Source of the DNA: Polaromonas sp.
Lineage (GTDB): Bacteria > Pseudomonadota > Gammaproteobacteria > Burkholderiales > Burkholderiaceae_C
Direction: 5' to 3'
Assembly: GCA_013298945.1 (NCBI GenBank)
Contig: JAAFJR010000003.1
Span: 62,001 to 126,000, forward strand
DNA length: 64,000 nt
This document shows positions 39,430-49,276 of this stretch, piece after piece. The notes under the pieces are model-generated. The model had not been told where the DNA came from and made no database searches. It saw only the letters and a list, made by a program, of their open reading frames with translations. The position numbers were made by a program, and so were the translations under genes. Each line of letters starts with the position of its first letter. Within the stretch, counting starts at the first letter, position 1.

Positions 39430-40455
39430 TTAAACGCTCGCAGGGCCAATCGTCTTACCGTCAACAAACTGCGGTTGCATCAACACGTGCTGACCCTCTT
39501 TAGGTACTTTGCCCTCGATAATTTGAAGCAGCATTTCAGCCATGGTCTTACCCGATTCGCGTGGAGTTGGCTGCATCACGACAGCCACATCAATTTGATG
39601 AAGCATCGTATCGGTTGGATTTCCGCCATCGACAACCACCGATACATCACGCCCCAAAACAAGCCCCGCCTCTAGCAACGCATGAATCACGCCAACGCCG
39701 CCAACACTGTTATCTACCAAAATAGCTGTTGGACGCACAGGTAAACGCAACAACTTTTCTACTGCAATAAAGCCAGAACGTCTATCTCGGCCTACTTTCA
39801 CGATGGCATTCTGGTGAACGTGCAAACCCAAACACTTCATCGACGTGATAAACCCTGTATGACGCTGCGTGGCATAGTTAAATTCGAGTGACGTATGTAC
39901 ATAAGCAATATGTTTATGCCCAAGTGCAGCAAGCCTTTCAACTGCCAAGCGACTTCCCGCTTCATTGTCAAAATCGTACCAAGCAAAATCATTTCTATTC
40001 CCAGATCTTCCGTAACATAAAAATGGAATGCTCGCTTTTTGTAAAAAATCAATCCGCGGATCATTGACTTTTGTATCTGCCAACAAGATCGCATCTACGC
40101 GTCCGCCACGCACCAAACGACCATACGTCGCCATTTCGCTTGCCTCGCCAGCGGCTGCCAGCAGCAAATCGATACCACTGCTTTCCAGTCGAGCTGAAAA
40201 CGTTGAAATCATTTCCAAAAACTTTGGATTACCCACATAGCCGTTATCAAAAGGGTAAACAATGCCAACCGCATCTGCGCGACCTTTGGCTAAACGCTGC
40301 GCCCTTAAGTTGGGATGGTAGTTCAACTCGTTCGCCCGCTTGACAATGCGCTCCCGTGTTTCCGCCTTGATGTCGGTATAGCCATTCAACGCGCGGCTCA
40401 CTGTGGATGCAGAAACACCCAGTCCAGCCGCTAATTGTTTGATATCTACGCCCAT
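39430..40455 (-). CDS. aglR: LacI-family regulator of the alpha-glucoside operon
   Basis: 341 residues. The N-terminal HTH is canonical (MGVDIKQLAAGLGVSASTVSRALNGYTDIKAETRERI) with hinge helix NLRAQRLAKGRADAVGIVYP; the rest is a periplasmic-binding-like sensor. It starts 5 nt after the aglA stop, so it is co-transcribed with the genes it presumably controls. The perfect palindrome before aglA is its likely operator. Ligand specificity is inferred from neighbours. Confidence 0.9.
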   Translation of the reverse strand: MGVDIKQLAAGLGVSASTVSRALNGYTDIKAETRERIVKRANELNYHPNLRAQRLAKGRADAVGIVYPFDNGYVGNPKFLEMISTFSARLESSGIDLLLAAAGEASEMATYGRLVRGGRVDAILLADTKVNDPRIDFLQKASIPFLCYGRSGNRNDFAWYDFDNEAGSRLAVERLAALGHKHIAYVHTSLEFNYATQRHTGFITSMKCLGLHVHQNAIVKVGRDRRSGFIAVEKLLRLPVRPTAILVDNSVGGVGVIHALLEAGLVLGRDVSVVVDGGNPTDTMLHQIDVAVVMQPTPRESGKTMAEMLLQIIEGKVPKEGQHVLMQPQFVDGKTIGPASV

Positions 40456-40460
40456 GTTAT

Positions 40461-42125
40461 TTATTCAACACTCGCAAACAAACCGCCCCACGGGCTTAAT
40501 TGAACAGACTTATCTTGCAAAGTGCCACCGGATAAACCACTACCCGTTAACTCAAACACATTCGCAAAATGTTTGGGTAGTTCAAAAATAGCTTTTTCTG
40601 CGCTGAAGTTGAAAACGCAAAGCACCTTCACACCACGATGCTCTCGCACAAAAGCGAGTACCTGCGGGTCTTTTGGTAACAATTTCATGCTGCCTTTGAC
40701 CAACACTGGCATGTCACGACGCCACATCAACAGCTGGGTGTAATACTTTAATAATGATTTCTCATCTGATACTTGTTTATCGACAGCCAAAGTTAAATGT
40801 GTTTTAGCGACAGGCAACCATGTACCAGCCGCTGCGCTAAAGCCCGCGTGCTGTTTTGAGGAATTCCAAGGCATTGGCGTTCTACAGCCATCACGCCCTT
40901 TGAATTCCGGCCACATTTCTTTGCCATACGGGTCTTGCAAGTCTTCAAATGAGATATCTACTTCAGGCAAACCCAACTCATCACCCTGATACAAAGATGG
41001 CGAACCTCGCAGACTCATTTGAAGCGCTGCGGCTATCCGCAGCAAGGCTTGGTTTGGTTTTTCACCACCCCAACGCGTTGCAAGCCTTGGCACATCGTGA
41101 TTGCTTAGCGCCCAGCATGGCCAACCGTCACCCACAACTTCTGCAAATCTGCTCAACACACCATGTAAATAGGGTGCATCGTGTGGATTGCCCAGCAAAT
41201 CAAAGCAATACGCCATATGCAGCTTGTCGCCACCACTCGTGTACTCGGCCAGACGTGCCAAGCCGTCATCGTCACCAATTTCACCCACCATGGTGGTATT
41301 GGGGTACTGATTGAGCAAACCACGCAGCTTCTTCAAAAACACCAAGTTTTCAGGCTGGCTTTTGTCATGCTTGTGCCATTGCCAAGCATACGGATTGACC
41401 GAACTCACCGCCGGGTCTTCACCCGTAGGTTCGCCACGCGGTGGGTTGTTACGTAACTGCGCGTCATGCACATAAAAATTTGCCGTGTCTAAACGGTAGC
41501 CGTCCACACCCAAATCCAGCCAAAATTTGACTGTTCCCAGCAAGGCTTCTTGTACAGCAGGGCAATGAAAGTTCAAATCTGGCTGCGACGTCAAAAAATT
41601 GTGCAAGTAATACTGCTTGCGGCGTGTGTCCCACTGCCAAGCGCTACCGCCAAAAATGCTCAGCCAGTTATTCGGCGGATTACCATCGTCCTTGGCGTCT
41701 GCCCACACATACCAGTCTGACTTGGCGTTGTCGCGGCTTGAGCGGCTCTCAACAAACCACGGGTGCTCTGCAGCGCTGTGTGATAGCACCTGGTCGATCA
41801 TGACTTTGAGACCCAACTCATGCGCACGCTGCAACAACTCTTTGAAATCCGCCATGCTGCCGAACATCGGGTCAACATCGCAGTAATCGCTCACGTCGTA
41901 ACCAAAATCCTTCATCGGGCTTTTGAAGAAGGGTGACAGCCAAATCGCATCAACACCCAAGTTAGCCACATAGTCCAAACGATCGGTGATACCCTTCAAG
42001 TCGCCAATACCGTCGCCATTGCTGTCTTGAAACGAACGTGGATAAATTTGGTACACCACCCCACCGCGCCACCATTCGTTGTTGGGCGCTACTTTTCGAA
42101 CTTCGGTTTGCGGGGCTGATGTCAT
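40461..42125 (-). CDS. aglA: GH13 alpha-glucosidase AglA
   Basis: 554 residues of glycoside hydrolase family 13. Catalytic residues: nucleophile Asp213 (GVDGYRLDTANF), acid/base Glu282 (TMVGEIGDDD) and Asp344 (ALSNHDVPR). WWRGGVVYQIYPRSFQDSNGDGIGDLKGI marks the oligo-1,6/alpha-glucosidase subgroup. No signal peptide, so it hydrolyses imported alpha-glucosides in the cytosol. First gene of the operon, with a perfect 24-bp palindrome 36 bp before its ATG. Confidence 0.95.
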   Translation of the reverse strand: MTSAPQTEVRKVAPNNEWWRGGVVYQIYPRSFQDSNGDGIGDLKGITDRLDYVANLGVDAIWLSPFFKSPMKDFGYDVSDYCDVDPMFGSMADFKELLQRAHELGLKVMIDQVLSHSAAEHPWFVESRSSRDNAKSDWYVWADAKDDGNPPNNWLSIFGGSAWQWDTRRKQYYLHNFLTSQPDLNFHCPAVQEALLGTVKFWLDLGVDGYRLDTANFYVHDAQLRNNPPRGEPTGEDPAVSSVNPYAWQWHKHDKSQPENLVFLKKLRGLLNQYPNTTMVGEIGDDDGLARLAEYTSGGDKLHMAYCFDLLGNPHDAPYLHGVLSRFAEVVGDGWPCWALSNHDVPRLATRWGGEKPNQALLRIAAALQMSLRGSPSLYQGDELGLPEVDISFEDLQDPYGKEMWPEFKGRDGCRTPMPWNSSKQHAGFSAAAGTWLPVAKTHLTLAVDKQVSDEKSLLKYYTQLLMWRRDMPVLVKGSMKLLPKDPQVLAFVREHRGVKVLCVFNFSAEKAIFELPKHFANVFELTGSGLSGGTLQDKSVQLSPWGGLFASVE

Positions 42126-42160
42126 TTTTCTAGCGGTTTACTTTCTTAATAGACTGGATT

Positions 42161-42184
42161 GTTTCCGAAAGCGCTTTCGGAAAC
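42161..42184. promoter_or_regulatory. perfect 24-bp palindrome, probable LacI-family operator
   Basis: GTTTCCGAAAGC followed by its exact reverse complement; the central AAGC-GCTT with even symmetry is typical of LacI-family operators. It lies 36 bp before the aglA ATG and 83 bp before the divergent rpe start. The best candidate ligand is the LacI-type protein encoded two genes away in the agl operon. Confidence 0.8.
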
Positions 42185-42266
42185 TATTGGTGTTTTCCCT
42201 ATTTCTAAATTTTTTCTAAAAATGCTCGAAAATACGAACTCCTCAAAAAATATCACCGCTTGTCAC

Positions 42267-42965
42267 ATGTCCCAAACCCTGCGCCCCCTTCGTCTCGCCC
42301 CTTCCATCCTCTCCGCCGACTTTGCCAAACTGGGCGAAGAAGTCCGCGCCATCGAAGCTGCCGGTGCAGATTTGGTTCATTTCGACGTGATGGACAACCA
42401 TTACGTGCCCAATTTGACGATTGGCCCCTTGGTTTGCGAAGCTATTCGCCCGCATGTGAGCATCCCAATCGACGTGCATTTGATGGTTGAGCCCGTCGAC
42501 GCCATCATTCCGCTGTTCGCCAAAGCGGGTGCCAACATCATCACTTTTCATCCCGAAGCGTCCAAACACGTAGATCGCACCCTGTCCATGATTCGTGAAC
42601 TGGGCTGCAAAGCGGGCTTGGTGCTGAATCCTGCGACTTCCATCGAATGGTTAGATCACGTCATGGACAAGCTGGATATCGTCTTGTTGATGAGCGTCAA
42701 CCCTGGTTTTGGGGGGCAAAAGTTCATTCCCAGCACGTTGAAGAAACTCCAGCAAGTCCGCGCCCGCATCGATGCGCACATGGCCGCTGGCGGGCAACCC
42801 ATTTGGCTAGAAGTGGACGGCGGCGTGAAAGCCGACAACATTGGCGATATTGTCCGCGCCGGTGCGGACACCTGTGTGGCGGGCAGCGCGGTGTTTGGCG
42901 CACCAGATGCTGGTGGCGGCTACACAGGCATCATGCAAACCTTACGCCAAAACGCTGCTGTGTAA
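42267..42965 (+). CDS. rpe: ribulose-phosphate 3-epimerase
   Basis: 232 residues, the usual Rpe length, from the ATG at 42267 ([23 protein letters not shown]); longer readings of the frame run into the operator and are unlikely. A TIM-barrel metalloenzyme interconverting ribulose-5-P and xylulose-5-P. Motifs: [17 protein letters not shown] (catalytic Asp and metal His), [25 protein letters not shown] and [11 protein letters not shown]. It is followed by tkt, giving a pentose-phosphate pair. The ribosome site is weak. Confidence 0.95.
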   Translation: MSQTLRPLRLAPSILSADFAKLGEEVRAIEAAGADLVHFDVMDNHYVPNLTIGPLVCEAIRPHVSIPIDVHLMVEPVDAIIPLFAKAGANIITFHPEASKHVDRTLSMIRELGCKAGLVLNPATSIEWLDHVMDKLDIVLLMSVNPGFGGQKFIPSTLKKLQQVRARIDAHMAAGGQPIWLEVDGGVKADNIGDIVRAGADTCVAGSAVFGAPDAGGGYTGIMQTLRQNAAV

Positions 42966-43006
42966 TCGCATCAAAAATGCCTCTATTTTTAATGAATGAA
43001 TATGCT

Positions 43007-43056
43007 TTTAGCCGGCGTATTTGCTGACTAACTAGCTATTAAATCAATAGCAATAT
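43007..43056 (+). repeat. dispersed ~50-bp repeat, copy 8
   Basis: Copy (TTTAGCCGGCGTATT, TGCTGACTAACTAGC, TATTAAATCAATAGC) in the 235-bp rpe-tkt gap. The remainder of that gap (43060-43200) should carry the tkt promoter. Confidence 0.88.
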
Positions 43057-43200
43057 TAAGGCATGTATTTAGGTACGTAACCAACACAAACTTAAGCCCC
43101 CGTTTTGTAAGCTAACAACCTCCGCAAAGTGTTTAAAATTCAGGGTTTCCCCTAGATACCCTTTCGTCGTCATTTTTTCGAACTCTGGAGCACTTTCCTC

Positions 43201-45273
43201 ATGGCTGATCACAACCTCATGGCGAATGCCATTCGCGCACTCGCAATGGACGCCGTCCAACAAGCCAATTCTGGCCACCCCGGGGCACCTATGGGTATGG
43301 CCGATATGGCCGTGGCGCTGTGGTCAGAGCATTTGAAGCACAACCCGACTAATCCACAGTGGGCCAACCGTGACCGTTTCATCCTCTCCAACGGCCACGC
43401 GTCGATGTTGAATTACGCCGTGCTGCACTTGACGGGCTACAAACTGCCCATGGCCGAGCTGAAAAACTTCCGCCAATTGCACAGCAAAACGGCTGGTCAC
43501 CCTGAAGTAGGCGTGACACCGGGCGTGGAAACCACCACAGGTCCTTTGGGCCAAGGCATCACCAACGCGGTCGGCTTTGCACTGGCTGAGAAATTACTCG
43601 CCAAAGAATTCAACCGTACCTATATCGACAATACAGCCGACGAAGCCAACGGTGAAACAAAATTAAACATCGTAGACCACCACACCTACGTTTTCATGGG
43701 TGACGGCTGTTTGATGGAAGGCATCAGCCACGAAGCTGTTTCTCTGGCTGGCGCTTGGAAGCTGAACAAACTGATCGCCCTGTACGACGACAACGGCATT
43801 TCTATTGACGGCCAAGTCACCCCATGGTTCATCGACAACACAGCGTTACGCTTTGCAGCCTGCGGCTGGAATGTGGTTGGCCCTGTTGACGGCCACAACG
43901 CTGCTGCTGTCAGCCAAGCAATCACTGAGGCTAAAACCAGTGCAGACAAGCCAACTTTGGTGATTTGCAAAACCCACATCGGCAAAGGTAGCCCTAACCG
44001 CGCCAACACCTCCAAAGCCCATGGTGAGCCGCTGGGCGCTGAAGAAATTAAGCTGACCCGCGAATCTATCGGCTGGAACCACCCACCGTTCACCATCCCT
44101 AAAGAAGTCTATGCAGACTGGGACGCCAAATCCGCCGGCAAATCTAATGAAGAAGCCTGGAATGCAACCTTTGCCGCCTACAAAGCCAAGTTCCCTGACC
44201 TCGCCAAAGAGTTCTTGCGCCGCATGAAGGGCGATTTGCCGAAAAACTTCAACCAAACAGCGTTTGACACCGTGGTTGCTGCCCACACCAAGGCCGAAAC
44301 CGTCGCTTCCCGCAAGGCATCACAGTTGGCATTGGAATCTTTCACCGCAGCTTTACCTGAAATGTTAGGCGGCTCGGCTGATTTGACAGGCTCTAACCTG
44401 ACCAACACCAAATCAACCCCAAGCTTGCGATTTGACTTGAACGGCGATGTGGTTGTCAATGAAGCTGGCCAAGGTGGTCGCCATATCAACTACGGCGTGC
44501 GCGAGTTCGGCATGGCCGCCATCATGAACGGCGTGGCGCTGCATGGCGGCTACATCCCTTACGGCGGCACGTTTTTGACGTTTAGCGACTATTCGCGCAA
44601 CGCCATCCGCATGGCAGCGCTGATGAAGCTGCGTGTGATTCACGTGTTCACCCATGACAGCATCGGCTTGGGCGAAGATGGCCCAACCCACCAGTCCATC
44701 GAACACGCCGCCAGCCTGCGTTTGATTCCGAATTTAGACGTGTGGCGTCCAGCTGACACGGCTGAAACTGCCGTGGCTTGGGCTGTTGCGCTGCAAAACA
44801 AGAGCAAACCAACGGCTTTGTTGCTCAGCCGTCAAAACATCGCCTACATTCCAAAAACAGATTTAGAAGACATCAGCAAAGGTGCTTACGTCTTGTCTGT
44901 GCCGCGCGATGTGGGTTTGAACAAAGCGGCGCAAGCCGTCATTATTGCGACTGGCTCTGAAGTTCAATTGGCAATTGCTGCACAAAAGCTACTTGCAACT
45001 AAAAAAATAGCTGTTCAGGTTGTTTCTATGCCTAGTAAAACCACTTTCGACCACCAATCTACTGAGTATAAAACCGCTGTATTACCCGCCAAACTGCCGC
45101 GCATCGCCGTGGAAATGGGCGTGACGGACGGCTGGTGGAAGTATGGCTGTGCAGCCGTGGTCGGTATCGACACCTATGGCGAATCAGCCCCAGCGCCTGA
45201 ATTGTTCAAGCACTTCGGATTCACAGCTGAAAACGTTGCTGAAACAGTGCAAAAAGTGTTGCAAAAAAAATAA
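43201..45273 (+). CDS. tkt: transketolase
   Basis: 690 residues. ThDP enzyme of the pentose-phosphate pathway, moving two-carbon units between ketoses and aldoses. Visible: ANSGHPGAPMGMADMA, TTGPLGQGITNAVGFALAE, the ThDP motif FMGDGCLMEGISHEAVSLAGAWKLNKLIALYDDN, and REFGMAAIMNGVALHGG with THDSIGLGEDGPTHQSIEH in the Pyr domain. Catalytic histidines are in place. A short AT-rich stretch at 44990-45039 (residues ~597-613) resembles a decayed repeat copy. Followed 40 nt later by gap. Confidence 0.97.
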   Translation: MADHNLMANAIRALAMDAVQQANSGHPGAPMGMADMAVALWSEHLKHNPTNPQWANRDRFILSNGHASMLNYAVLHLTGYKLPMAELKNFRQLHSKTAGHPEVGVTPGVETTTGPLGQGITNAVGFALAEKLLAKEFNRTYIDNTADEANGETKLNIVDHHTYVFMGDGCLMEGISHEAVSLAGAWKLNKLIALYDDNGISIDGQVTPWFIDNTALRFAACGWNVVGPVDGHNAAAVSQAITEAKTSADKPTLVICKTHIGKGSPNRANTSKAHGEPLGAEEIKLTRESIGWNHPPFTIPKEVYADWDAKSAGKSNEEAWNATFAAYKAKFPDLAKEFLRRMKGDLPKNFNQTAFDTVVAAHTKAETVASRKASQLALESFTAALPEMLGGSADLTGSNLTNTKSTPSLRFDLNGDVVVNEAGQGGRHINYGVREFGMAAIMNGVALHGGYIPYGGTFLTFSDYSRNAIRMAALMKLRVIHVFTHDSIGLGEDGPTHQSIEHAASLRLIPNLDVWRPADTAETAVAWAVALQNKSKPTALLLSRQNIAYIPKTDLEDISKGAYVLSVPRDVGLNKAAQAVIIATGSEVQLAIAAQKLLATKKIAVQVVSMPSKTTFDHQSTEYKTAVLPAKLPRIAVEMGVTDGWWKYGCAAVVGIDTYGESAPAPELFKHFGFTAENVAETVQKVLQKK

Positions 45274-45286
45274 TCCTCACCAGTAA

Positions 45287-46312
<1,026 letters not shown>

Positions 46313-46336
46313 TTGTCGACTTAGCGCTAACCGTTC

Positions 46337-46364
46337 AAAAACGCACCTTCGGGTGCGTTTTTTT
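46337..46364 (+). terminator. rho-independent terminator after gap
   Basis: Stem ACGCACC / GGTGCGT with a TTCG tetraloop, preceded by AAAA and followed by six T. It ends the tkt-gap transcript. Confidence 0.92.
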
Positions 46365-46391
46365 ATGGTTGATCTATTCACGAACTCTATT

Positions 46392-46413
46392 AAGTTATTG
46401 AAATTATTAACTT
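46392..46413. promoter_or_regulatory. inverted repeat before the YjjJ-type kinase gene
   Basis: AAGTTA-N10-TAACTT in a very AT-rich leader, 58 bp before the start codon. It is a candidate autoregulatory site for the winged-helix part of the downstream protein. The leader also lacks a recognisable ribosome site. Confidence 0.4.
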
Positions 46414-46470
46414 TAATGTAGAATTTATTTATTCATTTATCTATTCATATTTCTATTTACTAAATTATTC

Positions 46471-47832
46471 ATGACACAAACCTATCCACTCGCAGCTTCA
46501 ACGCTTCTAGCGATACGTAAGCAGGGAAGCGTCGCCTCTGCCGCTGAGTTGCAAGTCGCGCTGGGCGTGAGCCAGCCCACGGTATCGCGGGCGCTGAAGG
46601 CTCTGATTCAGTCGGGGCAAGTCCTAAAGGTAGGTTCAACACGGCATCAGCGCTACGTTGTACCGCGCACGGTGGCAAGCGTAGGGCAAACAGTGCCTAT
46701 CATGCGCATTGATGTGCGCGGCCAAGCCTCGCCATTTGCTCGCATGGTGTTACTGGAAGGCGGTGGCGTGTGGTTGGATGAAGCCGATGGTGTGAGTCAA
46801 AAACACGACGGCTTGCCTTGGTTTTTAGACGATATGCGACCGCAGGGTTTCATAGGGCGCACCTTTGCCTACGCCCACCCCGAGCTGCAACTAGGTGCTG
46901 ACCCAGGCAAATGGAATGATGACGATGTGTTGCGCGCCATGGTCTTGTTTGGTGAGGACTTGCCTGGTAACCTGATTGTGGGCGAAGCCGCTTTTGCCCG
47001 CTTCCATACCCTGCCAGAACGAGCTAGCCGTGCTGGGTCTGAGCTTGATTACCCCGTTTTTGCCGAGCGTGCCATGCAAGGCACGGTGGGTGGCTCTTCC
47101 GCTGGCGGCGAACAGCCCAAGTTTTGCACGATTCGCAATGAGCAGCATGTGTTGGTCAAATTCTCCCCCGCTGGCGATTCACCCACCGATCAACGCACCC
47201 GCGACCTGCTGGTTTGCGAACATTTAGCGCTGCAAACGCTTACTGGAGCCGGTCTGCCTGCGGCACAAACCCAATTGTTTGCCGTCGCTGGGCGCGTGTT
47301 TTTAGAATCTATCCGCTTTGATCGCCCTGCCATCAGCCCCAACAACCCACAAGGATTGGGTAGGCAAGGCATGGTGTCGCTGCAAGTCTACGATGCTGAA
47401 TACATTGGCAACGAAGATAATTGGGCCGCCACGGCCGAGCGAATGCAAGCACGCGGGCTGTTGACTGCGCAAGATGCTCGCCATTTGTGCTTTTTAGAAG
47501 CGTTTGGCCAGCTCATCGCCAACACCGACCGCCATTACGGCAACATCTCGCTGCTGCTTGAAGGCAGTCAAAACGGCGATAACGGGGGAGGAGACTGGGC
47601 GCTGTCCCCCACCTACGACATGTTGCCCATGTTCTACGCCCCCATAGGCGGCGAGCTGGTGCAGCGCGACTTTGCAGCCAAGGGCAAGCCGCAACCGACC
47701 TCGGCCACCTTGCCCGAATGGCCACGCGCGCTGGCTTTGGCGATTCAGTTTTGGCAGACAGTGGCGGCAGACACACGCATTTCAGCCGCTTTTCGGGCGA
47801 TTGCGGCTGAAAACGCAGTCAAATTGACCTAA
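46471..47832 (+). CDS. yjjJ: HipA-family serine/threonine kinase toxin, YjjJ type
   Basis: 453 residues. Residues ~8-65 form a winged helix (SVASAAELQVALGVSQPTVSRALKALIQSGQVLKVG); the rest is a HipA kinase: GGSSAGGEQPKF (207-218), ATP-binding Lys230 in VLVKFSP, catalytic NTDRHYGNIS (351-360, Asp353) and metal-binding Asp in SPTYDMLP. Classical HipA works with a separate HipB; here a DNA-binding domain is fused and no hipB precedes it, so the protein may regulate itself. HipA kinases phosphorylate tRNA synthetases or other targets to slow growth. It is flanked by gap and qorB and may be a mobile accessory gene. Confidence 0.88.
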   Translation: MTQTYPLAASTLLAIRKQGSVASAAELQVALGVSQPTVSRALKALIQSGQVLKVGSTRHQRYVVPRTVASVGQTVPIMRIDVRGQASPFARMVLLEGGGVWLDEADGVSQKHDGLPWFLDDMRPQGFIGRTFAYAHPELQLGADPGKWNDDDVLRAMVLFGEDLPGNLIVGEAAFARFHTLPERASRAGSELDYPVFAERAMQGTVGGSSAGGEQPKFCTIRNEQHVLVKFSPAGDSPTDQRTRDLLVCEHLALQTLTGAGLPAAQTQLFAVAGRVFLESIRFDRPAISPNNPQGLGRQGMVSLQVYDAEYIGNEDNWAATAERMQARGLLTAQDARHLCFLEAFGQLIANTDRHYGNISLLLEGSQNGDNGGGDWALSPTYDMLPMFYAPIGGELVQRDFAAKGKPQPTSATLPEWPRALALAIQFWQTVAADTRISAAFRAIAAENAVKLT

Positions 47833-47869
47833 ATCTACTTTTAACACCAAAAATATGCCTATTTTGGCA

Positions 47870-47919
47870 CTTAGCCGGCGTATTTACTGCCTAAACAGCT
47901 ATTAAATTGATAGCAAATT
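47870..47919 (+). repeat. dispersed ~50-bp repeat, copy 9 (overlaps gene end)
   Basis: Near-consensus copy (CTTAGCCGGCGTATT, TACTGCCTAAACAGC, TATTAAATTGATAGC). It overlaps the 3' end of qorB: the hairpin encodes the final residues LLSI and the stop on the minus strand. Confidence 0.9.
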
Positions 47920-48759
47920 CGCAGCAATCGTTTGACTAATCGGTGTCGTCCCGCGCCCAATCAGCTGGCTCAACTGCTTGCCATCGTCAAACAAACCACC
48001 ATTGGCCGCTGCAGCATCTGAATCGGCCAGTAGCGCAGCAAATCCTTCTGGCAGCCCCACTTTGACCAACTCTGCCGCATACACAGCTTGCGGCATATCC
48101 GCATATTTCACGGGTTTGCCAGATTGCTTGGCGATTTCAGCCGCAAACTCTGCCATCGTGAACGATGTATCGCCCGCCAATTCATACACTTTGCCAGCCT
48201 GACCGTCTTTGACGAGCACGGCAGCGGCGGCGGCGGCGTAGTCTGCGCGTGAGGCTGCGGCAATACGGCCCTCGCGGGCAGCGCCCATCACCGCGCCATA
48301 TTGCACGGCTGTAGCGACGACGCCTGCATAGTTTTCGGTGTACCAACCATTGCGCAACAACACAAAGGGTACGCCAGACGCTTGCAACGCAGCTTCGGTT
48401 TCTTTATGTTCAGCCGCCAAACCCAAGGCAGACGTGTCGGCACGCAAAATGCTGGTGTAGGCAATCAGCTTCACGCCTGCAGCTTTTGCCGCGTCAATCA
48501 CCGCGCTGTGTTGCGAGAAGCGCTGGCCGACTTCGCTGGACGAAATCAGCAGCAACTTGTCCACACCCGCAAACGCAGCTTGCAAGGTAGCGGGCTGCGC
48601 GTAGTCGGCTTGGCGAACTTGCACACCCAATGCTGCCAGGTCTTGTGCCTTGGCGGGGCTGCGCACAGCGGCGATGACTTGGTTGGCTGGCACACTTTGT
48701 AGCAACGCTTGAACAACGAGACGACCCAGTTGGCCAGTGGCTCCGGTAATTGCAATCAT
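47902..48759 (-). CDS. qorB: QorB/YtfG-type NAD(P)H:quinone oxidoreductase
   Basis: 285 residues from the ATG at 48759, with an AGGAG seven bases upstream; a longer open frame exists but runs into the promoter. An NmrA-like atypical SDR: MIAITGATGQLGRLVVQAL binds NADPH, and LLLISSSEVGQRFSQHSAVIDAAKAAGV plus YTSILRADTSALGLAAEHKETEAAL are typical of QorB. It reduces quinones to hydroquinones. The divergent HxlR gene is its usual partner (ytfH-ytfG). The last four residues come from a repeat copy. Confidence 0.92.
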   Translation of the reverse strand: MIAITGATGQLGRLVVQALLQSVPANQVIAAVRSPAKAQDLAALGVQVRQADYAQPATLQAAFAGVDKLLLISSSEVGQRFSQHSAVIDAAKAAGVKLIAYTSILRADTSALGLAAEHKETEAALQASGVPFVLLRNGWYTENYAGVVATAVQYGAVMGAAREGRIAAASRADYAAAAAAVLVKDGQAGKVYELAGDTSFTMAEFAAEIAKQSGKPVKYADMPQAVYAAELVKVGLPEGFAALLADSDAAAANGGLFDDGKQLSQLIGRGTTPISQTIAANLLSI

Positions 48760-48818
48760 GAAAAACTCCTTGTGAAAATTTGAACAGGTGGCGATAATAG
48801 CTTTTAAGCAAACTTTTA

Positions 48819-48854
48819 GTAAGTACATACAAAAAGGTAAGTGTAAAAAGGTAA
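48819..48854. promoter_or_regulatory. candidate operator in the qorB/HxlR divergent region
   Basis: Quasi-palindrome GTA-A-GTAC-A-TAC (48819-48830) followed by a direct repeat AAAAAGGTAA (48831-48840 and 48845-48854). The second direct repeat also serves as the ribosome site of the HxlR gene. HxlR regulators commonly bind such short dyads in shared promoters. Confidence 0.5.
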
Positions 48855-48860
48855 ATATCC

Positions 48861-49256
48861 ATGAACAACACCGAAACACTAGATCAACCACAGCGCGGCG
48901 AGCTGTTCGCCGTCGCCTGCCCCTCGCGCCAAGTGCTGCAAAACGTCACCAGCCGCTGGGGCGTGCTGGTGCTGGTGGCGCTGATGTCGGGCACGTACCG
49001 ATTCAGCGACCTGCGCCGCAAAATTGGTGGTGTGAGCGAAAAAATGCTGGCACAAACCCTGCAAGCACTGGAAGCAGACGGCTTTGTTCTGCGCACCGCC
49101 CGCCCCGTGGTGCCGCCGTATGTGGAATACAGCCTGACCCACATGGGGCAAGAGGTCGCGCGTGAGGTTGAAAGCTTGGCCGATTGGATTGAGGGCAACC
49201 TCTACCGCATCATGGCGCAGCGCCAAGCCCGTGAATCAGAACTACAAGCCGCTTAA
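48861..49256 (+). CDS. HxlR-family redox-sensing regulator (YtfH type)
   Basis: 131 residues. A winged-helix HxlR domain: CPSRQVLQNVTSRWGVLVLVALMSGTYRFSDLRRKIGGVSEKMLAQTLQALEADGFVLR. Cys20 at the front of helix 1 is the redox-sensitive Cys of YodB/QorR relatives, which release DNA when modified by quinones or diamide. It is divergent from qorB with a 101-bp intergenic region, so it probably represses qorB and itself. Confidence 0.9.
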   Translation: MNNTETLDQPQRGELFAVACPSRQVLQNVTSRWGVLVLVALMSGTYRFSDLRRKIGGVSEKMLAQTLQALEADGFVLRTARPVVPPYVEYSLTHMGQEVAREVESLADWIEGNLYRIMAQRQARESELQAA

Positions 49257-49276
49257 AAGCAACTTGTAACTCCTCT

